Source of the DNA: Deltaproteobacteria bacterium
GTDB taxonomy: Bacteria > Desulfobacterota > B13-G15
NCBI GenBank assembly: GCA_003646585.1
Contig: QMLA01000042.1
Coordinates: 1 to 7,588, forward strand
Length of the DNA: 7,588 nucleotides
Direction of reading: 5' to 3'
Shown: positions 1 through 5,873 of the stretch, in pieces
Position numbering within the stretch: the stretch's first letter is position 1
How the letters are laid out: every line of letters starts with the position of its first letter
Made by a program: the position numbers and the translations under genes
The notes under the pieces: model-generated
Seen by the model: the letters and a program-made list of their open reading frames with translations, nothing else
The model's database searches: none
What the model was told of the DNA's origin: nothing

Positions 1-2
1 GT

Positions 3-1394
3 TCGAGGAATCTTAAGAACGTAACCGCATCGCGGTCGATAGTTTCGGACTTCTTTGACAGTCCCTTCTGGGGGAACATTCCCGACAAACCTTTTGAGGC
101 TCTGGGATCGGAGTTCACAACGGATGCCGAGGGAAACCTGACGGTCAACCAGATATCCTTCGACAAGATAGTGGACAGGACGCTCAGTCGCATTACGGTA
201 GACACGGATCTCGATATGGCGGGTTATAAGATTCTGGGTGTGAACTCGCTGTCCTTCGTGAAGGCATCGGATGCCGAACAGATATTGCTTGAGGCACTGG
301 ATGCAGACGACACGAACACCCTCAGAAACTCTCCGATCATCTCGATCATCGGCAAGTACTGGGACTCTGCAAATGCGGTGTCAGTCAACAGAACGGCACG
401 TGTGCTTCACAGGATGATAGATACGACCCCGAAGAGCGAACTCGTCTTTCAGATCGAGGGATCGGATTATCTCAGGGTAGGGGATGACGGAGTGATCTCA
501 AGCAAGTTATTACGTGCACCGGAGTTCCAGTCCGGTGATTGGTCATTCAGGGAAGATATTATTGACTCGACAAGTTACCTCAGGTTCTACTACAAAGGTA
601 CACTCAAAATGATACTGTCAGAAGTAAGTAATCTCCTCGTGTACGGGGACATTGAGACAGGCTCTGGGAATCTGAAGTGCAATGGTGAAACTAAGATTAA
701 CATCTTTGGAGACACTATCTACCTCTACAAGGACACACTTCCTCCGGGTGATGCAACTCTCAACTTAGGCTCTGCAAAAAACAGGTGGAAGAACATATAC
801 TTCGGGGGTTCTGCGGTTGCGGACAGCGACGACGCAACCGATACCACAACAACTGTGGACAGCCCCCCGTACATACTCAGGGGTGCGTACTGGGACTCAG
901 CAAACGCGGTATCCGTTGACAGGGAGTTAGATTTGCAGTTGAAGATGATTGCCGAGGACGATTACAGGTTCGTGATCCATGATCCACAACAGGGGGTTGA
1001 TCTTCTAGAAATCGACAAAGCAGGAGTTCTGAAGATCTACGGGAATACTATAAAAGATACCTCAGATGTTGCTAGGATCATCTATACAGATCCGAATCGT
1101 GTCCAGATAAGATACTATCTCGATGTGTATGGTGGAAAGATTCTGTGGAGAGGCGGTGATGTGGCGTTATTTGATGACACAACATGGCAATTTATCGTGC
1201 ACGTAAAACCGAATGCGGATGCTAGTTATGATCTGGGAGCATCAGATCGTCGTTGGAACAACATCCATTGTGTGACCCTCTACACCGGGGACATCAAGCT
1301 AAAGTACGGGTGGCGTCTTTTCGAGAAGGAGGATGGGATTTATTTGGAAAAGGACGGGAAGGTTTACCGAATTAAGATTGAGGAGGTGGAATGA
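3..1394 (+). CDS. Tail fibre / receptor-binding-type structural protein, 5' partial
   Basis: The reading frame is open from base 3, with protein-like sequence before the first internal GTG (171), so the true start lies upstream of the window; about 463 residues are visible. It reads as an elongated beta-rich adhesin. A 'DLDMAGYKI' motif (about base 213) is typical of fibre repeats. The segment YWDSANAVSV occurs twice, and two motifs of the form LG[SA]xxxRWxNI occur (762-803 and 1230-1268). The end (GWRLFEKEDGIYLEKDGKVYRI) is a short charged beta-hairpin-like tail of the kind that closes many virion fibres. No enzymatic motif is visible. Arginine codons are mixed, with CGT/CGA clustered near the 3' end and AGG dominating the middle, which suggests mosaic history. 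The stop overlaps the next start. Virion localisation is inferred from sequence style and neighbours; exact role (side fibre or tip) is unknown. Confidence 0.72.
   Translation, partial: SRNLKNVTASRSIVSDFFDSPFWGNIPDKPFEALGSEFTTDAEGNLTVNQISFDKIVDRTLSRITVDTDLDMAGYKILGVNSLSFVKASDAEQILLEALDADDTNTLRNSPIISIIGKYWDSANAVSVNRTARVLHRMIDTTPKSELVFQIEGSDYLRVGDDGVISSKLLRAPEFQSGDWSFREDIIDSTSYLRFYYKGTLKMILSEVSNLLVYGDIETGSGNLKCNGETKINIFGDTIYLYKDTLPPGDATLNLGSAKNRWKNIYFGGSAVADSDDATDTTTTVDSPPYILRGAYWDSANAVSVDRELDLQLKMIAEDDYRFVIHDPQQGVDLLEIDKAGVLKIYGNTIKDTSDVARIIYTDPNRVQIRYYLDVYGGKILWRGGDVALFDDTTWQFIVHVKPNADASYDLGASDRRWNNIHCVTLYTGDIKLKYGWRLFEKEDGIYLEKDGKVYRIKIEEVE
357..392 (+). repeat. Fibre internal repeat, copy 1
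   Basis: Twelve codons encoding YWDSANAVSVNR. They match copy 2 at 888-923 in 11 of 12 residues, with differences at third codon positions, so the protein is conserved more than the DNA. The copies are 531 bp (177 residues) apart, in frame. Confidence 0.8.
888..923 (+). repeat. Fibre internal repeat, copy 2
   Basis: Encodes YWDSANAVSVDR, preceded like copy 1 by a Ser-Pro-containing hydrophobic stretch and followed by a beta-rich segment. This marks a duplicated fibre module within one gene. Confidence 0.8.
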
Positions 1395-2533
1395 TGCCGA
1401 TTTACGAGTCGGGGAGATTAATCGCGGATTCGAGAGGGGTTCTGAGGAGCGGGATGGAATACCCAGTTGTGGACGTTACGTTTGCATATTTGGCGGCGAT
1501 AAACAAACTCAAGACATGGGGAGGAGATGTGAAAGATTGGAGCGGAGTGAGGACGGTGGACGATTTTACAGATAAGGCTGTAGAGGGATATTGTTATGAA
1601 TTTGCGGGTCTATTCGCGCGACAAGGCGCTAATAATAATGATGCATACTTTCTCGGATATAATAGCACTTTTACAACAGCAGATTTTCGACTTTTAAAAG
1701 TAGTTGCTGGGTCATCAACATGTGTAGCAAGTGAAGCCGTCGACCTTCCCGCTAATCGCTCATATCACATATGGTTTCAAGCGGTCGGCTCCGCTATCAG
1801 TGGGTCACGAGACGGAGGCACTACTTTCTCGATAAGTGCAACAGATACTGATCTACCTTCTGGTGGGTATGGTGCTGGTGGGACGTGGAATGGTCCGTTT
1901 CGATTTTTCGGGCTAGCATATTACTTGAGGGCCCCAAAGTCATCTCTACAATCGGCCAAAGCAATTATGGAAGCCGAAATTATTGGAAGTGGTAAAGAAG
2001 ATGACCCCTACAGGCCCAACCTTGCACAACTCCTCGACACACACCCCGACTATGGGAACATCGACAAATATGCGGTTACGTGGGGAGCATTTGAGTTTCA
2101 TCCTGATCAGGCATCCGCAGTCATAATCGTCGTGACGGGAGACAATCCGTATCAAAGTGGAGCAATCGATACACAGAAGCAAAATGCACTCAGATCATTC
2201 GACCCACCTGCAAGCTACGACGATGCGATCACACTATATCAGAATTTGAAGGGAGACCATCCCGAGTGGTTGGCAGGGAAGGACAACTTCAGTTATCAGG
2301 TGCTGGGTCACGAAATATTCGAATTATTCGCGGTTGCGGACTTCTACTACGGGGAGATGATAGAGCACCAGACACACTACGATCAGTTGAAGAGGGTCAC
2401 CACCGAGGAACTCTACGCAACCATCAAGATGTGGCAGAACAGGCTCAAGCAATACGAGGGACAGTTCACCGGGGCGGTTGCAGAGAACTATGATAAGCAC
2501 ATGAACAAACTGAAGGAGGTTCTGAAGGTTTGA
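1391..2533 (+). CDS. Tail adhesin with central lectin-like beta-sandwich domain
   Basis: A 380-residue protein. Its ATGATG start overlaps the upstream stop; the ribosome binding site AGGAGGTG (1381-1388) fits the second ATG (1394) slightly better. Residues 1-60 look like an attachment segment. Residues about 65-180 are Gly/Ser/Thr/aromatic-rich with alternating strands (YHIWFQAVGS, SRDGGTTFSIS, PFRFFGLAYYL), resembling a laminin-G/concanavalin-like sandwich. Residues about 190-290 carry GSGKEDDPYRP and VVTGDNPYQSGAI, which I read as a second compact domain. The end (about 300-380) is helical and charged. I infer that it works with the preceding fibre gene as a host-recognition protein, because the two are translationally coupled. 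No catalytic residues are recognisable. The central domain has foreign-looking codons (see 1560-1927). Family name is unknown; the structural role is moderately sure. Confidence 0.6.
   Translation: MMPIYESGRLIADSRGVLRSGMEYPVVDVTFAYLAAINKLKTWGGDVKDWSGVRTVDDFTDKAVEGYCYEFAGLFARQGANNNDAYFLGYNSTFTTADFRLLKVVAGSSTCVASEAVDLPANRSYHIWFQAVGSAISGSRDGGTTFSISATDTDLPSGGYGAGGTWNGPFRFFGLAYYLRAPKSSLQSAKAIMEAEIIGSGKEDDPYRPNLAQLLDTHPDYGNIDKYAVTWGAFEFHPDQASAVIIVVTGDNPYQSGAIDTQKQNALRSFDPPASYDDAITLYQNLKGDHPEWLAGKDNFSYQVLGHEIFELFAVADFYYGEMIEHQTHYDQLKRVTTEELYATIKMWQNRLKQYEGQFTGAVAENYDKHMNKLKEVLKV
1560..1927 (+). other. Domain-sized segment of atypical codon use inside the adhesin gene
   Basis: All five arginines in this stretch (residues 77, 100, 123, 140, 171) use CGA or CGC. 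All nine arginines elsewhere in the gene (residues 9, 15, 19, 54, 180 and four later) use AGG or AGA. The stretch is also visibly richer in A/T at third positions (for example runs of aat, ttt, gat). Its limits coincide with the lectin-like domain, so a domain swap is a good explanation. Confidence 0.65.
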
Positions 2534-2550
2534 GGGTGGCGGGCACGAAG

Positions 2551-2557
2551 TTTATAT
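2551..2557 (+). promoter_or_regulatory. Archaeal TATA box
   Basis: TTTATAT centred near 2554, in the first non-coding gap of the window and preceded by a purine-rich BRE-like cgaag. Initiation is expected near 2578-2582, just before GAGGAG and the ATG at 2597. This separates a new transcription unit from the adhesin genes. Confidence 0.65.
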
Positions 2558-2596
2558 CTTAACGTGCCTGATGAACACTTGAGGAGCGTGATCCTG

Positions 2597-3055
2597 ATGG
2601 TGGATGTAACCCGCTTCAAACTCTACGTGTATAATACGAAGGTCTGGAAGGGATGGGATTGGGTGAAACTCCCGGACGGAAGGGTTCTCAAAGTACGAGA
2701 AGGGAAGTATCTCAAGATCTACAAGAAGGCACCGAAATATCTCCTGCTCGGTTTTGAGGATCTAACGGAGGAAATCGGACAAAGACCCGATTACGATTGC
2801 GATGAACCGGTTTTCGAAGTGAGAGATCTTGGGGGGTTCCTGTTCAAGAAGTTGAAAGTCAGGGTGTTGAGGTTTGGAGGTGGATATCAAGCGGCACTCT
2901 ACTACGATAACAAACTGATTTGGGATCGCAAGAAACATGGAACTCCGTGGGAAACTGAAATCGAATACGTTGACTGGATACACGCAACACTACTGGGACT
3001 TTCTGTCGGAGCCGCCATTGCAGGTATCGGTTTTCTCGTGCAAAGGATGAAGTAA
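2597..3055 (+). CDS. Hypothetical protein with C-terminal membrane anchor
   Basis: I do not recognise the family. The 152-residue reading starts at the ATG at 2597. The longer GTG start at 2564 would lie upstream of the transcription start predicted from the TATA box, and GAGGAG (2581-2586) sits 10 bp before this ATG; GTG 2588 is an alternative. Residues 1-125 are soluble, basic and aromatic, with beta-like repeats (LYVYNTKVWKGWDWVKL; ALYYDNKLIWDRKKHG). Residues about 128-148 are a hydrophobic Gly/Ala-rich segment followed by QRMK, giving a tail-anchored topology with most of the protein outside the bilayer. Arg codons are mixed AGG/CGN. A virion membrane or host-envelope role is possible, but nothing proves it. 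Confidence 0.7.
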   Translation: MVDVTRFKLYVYNTKVWKGWDWVKLPDGRVLKVREGKYLKIYKKAPKYLLLGFEDLTEEIGQRPDYDCDEPVFEVRDLGGFLFKKLKVRVLRFGGGYQAALYYDNKLIWDRKKHGTPWETEIEYVDWIHATLLGLSVGAAIAGIGFLVQRMK

Positions 3056-3080
3056 CAACGGGCGTTCAAACTTTGCATGG

Positions 3081-3299
3081 GTGGTGTCGTTGTGGCTCCG
3101 GGAGAACGAGGAGTTTAAGGTAGAGGGTCTCATGGTGTTGCACCGTGATGGCATCCACAGGGTCTTCATAAGGGGGAGTTCATTTGAGGAGTGCATGGCG
3201 AAGCTTGTGGAGTTCTTCAGGGAGGCTAGGGAGATCCCCGAGGTTGCGAGGCTGATGGAGAAGTACGGGATAGAGTTCGGAGAGGGTGTTGAGGGGTGA
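3081..3299 (+). CDS. Small hypothetical protein, 72 aa
   Basis: Not recognised. It is a compact alpha/beta reading: strands KVEGLMVLHRD and HRVFIRGS (about residues 13-32), then helices SFEECMAKLVEFFREA and IPEVARLMEKYG (about 34-63). Codon use (AGG, GAG, GTG) matches the local norm. The start is uncertain: GTG 3081 or GTG 3084 lack a good ribosome binding site, and ATG 3132 is a shorter alternative. The stop overlaps the next start (GTGA), so it is probably translated together with the following gene. Confidence 0.6.
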   Translation: MVSLWLRENEEFKVEGLMVLHRDGIHRVFIRGSSFEECMAKLVEFFREAREIPEVARLMEKYGIEFGEGVEG

Positions 3300-3559
3300 G
3301 CGTGGACGAGGTCACCGTGCACCTGAGGCTGAGGCTCAACCAGTTCGTCGCACTCATGAACATGGCGGCGAGGTTCAAGAAGGACGTGGGCGAGTTCATA
3401 CTGGACGCCGTGCGGTTCTACTACGATGCAAAGATGGAGGAGATGAAGCAACAGGTTCGGGGTCAACAGACCGGGGGTGAGGAAGGTGCTGTTGAGGGGA
3501 AAGGACGTGCTGGTGAAGGAGAAGGACGTGAAACTGGGGCTGAGCGAGAGAAGGATTGA
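3296..3559 (+). CDS. Probable ribbon-helix-helix protein
   Basis: GTG start overlapping the previous TGA, with GAGGGG just upstream. Residues 5-13 (EVTVHLRLR) form a strand, followed by two helices (about 14-27 and 30-47, KKDVGEFILDAVRFYYD). The pattern strand, helix, short turn, helix with 'x-E-F-I-x-x-A-V' is that of CopG/Arc-type ribbon-helix-helix domains, which usually bind DNA as dimers. From about residue 51 the sequence becomes low-complexity Gly/Glu/Arg. There the codons (CGG, CGT, CGA, GGT) stop looking like this genome, while the +1 frame looks normal, so the last ~35 residues may not be real (see findings). A transcription-regulator role is inferred from fold pattern only. Confidence 0.5.
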   Translation: MSVDEVTVHLRLRLNQFVALMNMAARFKKDVGEFILDAVRFYYDAKMEEMKQQVRGQQTGGEEGAVEGKGRAGEGEGRETGAEREKD

Positions 3560-3800
3560 GATGTTGAAAGTTGAACTGAAACCCACGGTGGTCTTCCACT
3601 GTGATGAGGTGGAGTTCACGGACGGCAGGGTCAAGGTTGTGTACGGGAGTCCCAAGAGTGTTGGTGCGTCCCTGACATCGACAGGTGTGGTGGCATTCAC
3701 TTTTGAACCTCTCCCCTTCGAGTTTCTCGATGAAATGGTGTTCATAGTTGGGAAGAGGAAGTATGTTTTCAGGAAGGTGGAGGAGGGAAACGTGGAGTGA
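3477..3800 (+). CDS. Hypothetical beta-rich protein, 107 aa
   Basis: Not recognised. Codon use (AGG, AAG, GTG, CTG, GAC) is typical of this DNA throughout. Start choice is open: GTG 3477 is the longest; GTG 3507 has the best ribosome binding site (GAGGGG at 3494-3499, 7 bp away); ATG 3561 lies one base past the upstream stop. The protein is a run of short strands (KVELKPTVVFHC, VEFTDGRVKVVYG, GVVAFTFEPLPFEF, MVFIVGKRKYVFRKV), suggesting a small beta-barrel or sandwich, with one Cys and no TM. It overlaps the upstream gene by 83 bp in another frame and ends in a GTGA overlap with the zinc-ribbon gene, so 3081-4141 behaves as one operon. Confidence 0.6.
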   Translation: MRKVLLRGKDVLVKEKDVKLGLSERRIEMLKVELKPTVVFHCDEVEFTDGRVKVVYGSPKSVGASLTSTGVVAFTFEPLPFEFLDEMVFIVGKRKYVFRKVEEGNVE

Positions 3801-4141
3801 GACCTTGGAGGATCGTCAGGACTAGGTTTGGTAGCATACCAGTCCCGGACTGGGAGGTCGAGTGCCCGTTCTGCGGGGAGATCATGATACTGCACGACTT
3901 CAGGGTTGACCATCAGGTGAGGTACAAGTTCCGCCATCTGGACGTGCACCTGAAGTGCCCCCACTGTGGATGCTGGGTGACATTTGGGGTTCCAATATCG
4001 GAGGAGGAGTACGTGGAACTCAGGAACTCCCCACTTCACAATGTGATAATCAAGGACGAGGAAGTTCTTGAGGAGATCAAGAGGCTGTACAGTACGAATG
4101 CCGATGTGGCTAAGAGGTTGAGGGAGTGGGGCTACTGGTAG
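3797..4141 (+). CDS. Zinc-ribbon protein, 114 aa
   Basis: GTG start overlapping the previous TGA, with a strong GGAGGAGGG about 9 bp upstream. Two CPxCG knuckles, C23-P-F-C26-G and C54-P-H-C57-G, separated by 27 residues, form a four-cysteine zinc site; His39, His47 and His51 lie between them. After the ribbon comes an acidic helical tail (about residues 70-112, EEEYVEL, EEVLEEIKRLY). Such ribbons occur in transcription factors, nucleases and virion or tail accessory proteins, and nothing here decides among them. Cytoplasmic; metal binding is well supported, function is not. Confidence 0.7.
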   Translation: MRPWRIVRTRFGSIPVPDWEVECPFCGEIMILHDFRVDHQVRYKFRHLDVHLKCPHCGCWVTFGVPISEEEYVELRNSPLHNVIIKDEEVLEEIKRLYSTNADVAKRLREWGYW

Positions 4142-4151
4142 TGGGTACCTA

Positions 4152-4160
4152 GGCGTTAAA
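4152..4160 (+). promoter_or_regulatory. Possible weak promoter element
   Basis: GGCGTTAAA lies in the 53-bp gap before the small membrane genes. A TATA-like centre near 4158 would place initiation near 4184, just before the GAGGTG ribosome binding site. A similar GGCGTTCAAA lies at 3061-3070 before the 72-aa gene. The match to a TATA box is weak. Confidence 0.25.
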
Positions 4161-4194
4161 TGCCACTCTGGTGCACAGATCATGAGGTGATGGT

Positions 4195-4299
4195 ATGCCC
4201 GAGAAGAACACCCTCCTGACATGGTTGCTCCCTCTGGGAATTGCAGTGGTTCTGGTGCTGTTCGGTGCACTTCTGCTCGCATCCCGCGAGTCGTGGTGA
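4195..4299 (+). CDS. 34-aa single-pass membrane peptide
   Basis: ATG at 4195 with GAGGTG five bases upstream (4184-4189), ending TGA 4297-4299. The peptide has a short polar N-terminus (MPEKNT), about 22 hydrophobic residues (7-29, LLTWLLPLGIAVVLVL...), then SRESW. The stop shares its A with the ATG of the next gene (TGATG), the same junction used elsewhere in this window, which supports it as real. Positive-inside considerations are ambiguous. It could be a small membrane partner of the next protein or a pinholin-sized peptide; I see no family motif. Confidence 0.6.
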   Translation: MPEKNTLLTWLLPLGIAVVLVLFGALLLASRESW

Positions 4300-4613
4300 T
4301 GGAGATGTGGGAACTCGGGGTCTTGTTCCTGATGGGCTTGGTCAGTGGGCTTGCGGTGGGGTACAACGTCAAGGTCATGGTGAAGCTACTGCTGGTGCTT
4401 CTCGGATTCGTTGTCGTGGTGGACTTGGCACTCTGGTGGCTGGGGATAATATCGGTACACCCTGAGGCTGTCGTGGAACTGGTTCAGGGGTTCATAGAGG
4501 GAGGTTCCAGTACGGACAGGAAGATAGTGTTGCCGAAGATAACTGCGGGCTTCGTTGTCTTCTCGATAGGCATGGCGATCGGGATATACCTCGCACTCAG
4601 GAAACTGAAGTGA
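4299..4613 (+). CDS. FUN14-like small membrane protein, 104 aa
   Basis: Start chosen at ATG 4299 because it overlaps the previous stop; the longer GTG 4221 reading would cover most of the 34-aa gene. Three hydrophobic stretches: about residues 6-22, 27-47 and 80-100. The order G-x-x-x-G-Y-x-x-K (14-24), a second helix ending WWLGIISV, an intervening amphipathic stretch, then LPKITAGFVVFSIGMAIGIYLALRK matches the FUN14 family. That family is a ~100-residue membrane protein known in archaea and as the mitophagy receptor FUNDC1; its archaeal role is unknown. This family call is from pattern memory, not a search. The gene lies directly upstream of the FtsZ-like gene but in a different promoter unit. 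Confidence 0.6.
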   Translation: MEMWELGVLFLMGLVSGLAVGYNVKVMVKLLLVLLGFVVVVDLALWWLGIISVHPEAVVELVQGFIEGGSSTDRKIVLPKITAGFVVFSIGMAIGIYLALRKLK

Positions 4614-4617
4614 GCGA

Positions 4618-4625
4618 TTTATATA
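4618..4625 (+). promoter_or_regulatory. Strong TATA box, leaderless geometry
   Basis: TTTATATA centred at 4621-4622, in the 33-bp gap after the FUN14-like gene. The ATG at 4647 is about 26 bp downstream, the usual archaeal TATA-to-initiation distance, so the transcript probably begins at or next to the start codon. No ribosome binding site is present. Confidence 0.7.
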
Positions 4626-4646
4626 CAGGTGTGGTCAAACTCAAGA

Positions 4647-5873
4647 ATGGTGGTGGCGGTGTCCGAGGAGGAAGTCCCCCTCGAACCACTTGTTGACTTC
4701 GACGAGAGACTCATCATGAGGAAACTCCTGATCATAAGTGTGGGTTCCAGTGCCAGCATACACCTCCTCAGGAGCATATGCTCTCAGGTTCCGGAGATAC
4801 TGTTCGAGGACGAGATAGTGATAGTGGAGACCTCCCGTGACATGCTCCACCTCGCGATCAAGGGTCTCTCTGCCGCATTTCAGGAGGCGTATGTCAGGGT
4901 CAAGAAGAAGAGAGTCTCGAAGGACAAGTTCCCGACCACTGCGTTTGAGGGCAGGCTCAAGGAGAATGCGATTCTACTTGCGGAACACGGAGGTGCAACC
5001 ACCCCCGAGAGGGGTGCGTCGTACTACTCCCAGAAACGCAACACCGTCCTCCAGAAGATAGAGAACATAGTGAGCGAGAGGGAAATATCCGGAATTGTGG
5101 TGATAGGGTGCACCGGCAAGGGCACCGGAACCCTCGTGACACCCATGCTTCTTGAGGATCTCATTGCGATGAGCGACGAGGTGTTCCCGCACCCACTCGG
5201 CTTCATAACGATACCGTACCGCTTCTTCCAGATGGACATAAGCAACTGTGCGAAAGCCATGAAGTACGTGGTGGAGAACGACATAAGGTGCTTCCTGATA
5301 GACTACGAGCAGGCTCTCATGGTGTACAGGTACACTCAGGGCAGGGAGGAGGCAAAGAAGGGTCTCAAGATAAAGGCGGACGCCATCTGGAAGTTGGTCG
5401 TCAGGAACATAAGCACCGTCCTGAGCACCCTCATAGACGCCCTGAACTTCGGGCAGTACTGCTCGCCCCCCATAGACTGGTCTGACCTCCTCCCGATGTA
5501 CGAACTTCAGGGCACCGTCGGGACGGTCATGTGCGTTGTCAGGGACAGGGAGGAAGATCTCATGAGGGAGTGGAGGGACACACTCGACAACAGTGTCTTC
5601 CTGATGACGAAGACAAAGCCCTCGGAGACACGCGGCATGACCATAGTGAGGAGCGGTGCGGGTGTCTCGATCGACTTCTTGGAGAACATAGACAGGTACT
5701 ACACGGAGGTCTGGAACTCCAAGAAGCACCTGACGTCGCACCTCACGAGGGGCAGACAGTTCACGGTTGCGACACTTCTGTACGGCTTCGACCCTCTCCA
5801 GATAGTGCCCCCCATTGAGTACCGGAAGGAGTCCGCATACGAGAAGATCAAGAGGGCACTGGGGATCGGGTGA
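4647..5873 (+). CDS. Divergent FtsZ/tubulin-superfamily GTPase
   Basis: 408 residues, starting at the ATG matching the TATA box (the GTG at 4629 would lie upstream of initiation). FtsZ landmarks occur in order. T1-like ISVGSSAS (30-37). Strand EIVIVETSRDML (56-67), like the FtsZ NTDAQAL strand. T3-like HGGATTPERG (114-123), like GAGANPEVG. T4 signature GKGTGTLVTP (157-166), where FtsZ has GGGTGTGAAP. Strand and loop GFITIPYRFF (185-194), like VVTKPFSF. VENDIRCFLIDYEQAL (209-224), like the nucleotide-contacting NDRLL region. T7-like PIDWSDL (275-281), keeping both acidic residues (D277, D280) of NxDxxD but with Pro for Asn. FtsZ's C-terminal CCTP peptide is absent; the end is a basic helix. 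It probably binds GTP and polymerises, though T1 and T4 are altered. It may act like phage PhuZ/TubZ or membrane-remodelling FtsZ-like proteins. Stop overlaps the next start. Confidence 0.8.
   Translation: MVVAVSEEEVPLEPLVDFDERLIMRKLLIISVGSSASIHLLRSICSQVPEILFEDEIVIVETSRDMLHLAIKGLSAAFQEAYVRVKKKRVSKDKFPTTAFEGRLKENAILLAEHGGATTPERGASYYSQKRNTVLQKIENIVSEREISGIVVIGCTGKGTGTLVTPMLLEDLIAMSDEVFPHPLGFITIPYRFFQMDISNCAKAMKYVVENDIRCFLIDYEQALMVYRYTQGREEAKKGLKIKADAIWKLVVRNISTVLSTLIDALNFGQYCSPPIDWSDLLPMYELQGTVGTVMCVVRDREEDLMREWRDTLDNSVFLMTKTKPSETRGMTIVRSGAGVSIDFLENIDRYYTEVWNSKKHLTSHLTRGRQFTVATLLYGFDPLQIVPPIEYRKESAYEKIKRALGIG

Noticed and set aside
4140..4167. AGTGG/CCACT inverted repeat around the end of the zinc-ribbon gene as a terminator or operator
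   Set aside because: The stem is only 5 bp with an 18-base loop and no T-run, which is no better than chance.
2990..4378. 462-codon open frame on the - strand
   Set aside because: It runs antisense across five or more well-supported + strand genes, has a Ser/Thr/Pro/His-rich composition with no domain pattern, and its length reflects the scarcity of reverse-strand stops in AGG/GTG-rich DNA.
4629..4646. GTG 4629 as start of the FtsZ-like protein
   Set aside because: It lies only about 7 bp after the TATA box, upstream of the expected initiation site.
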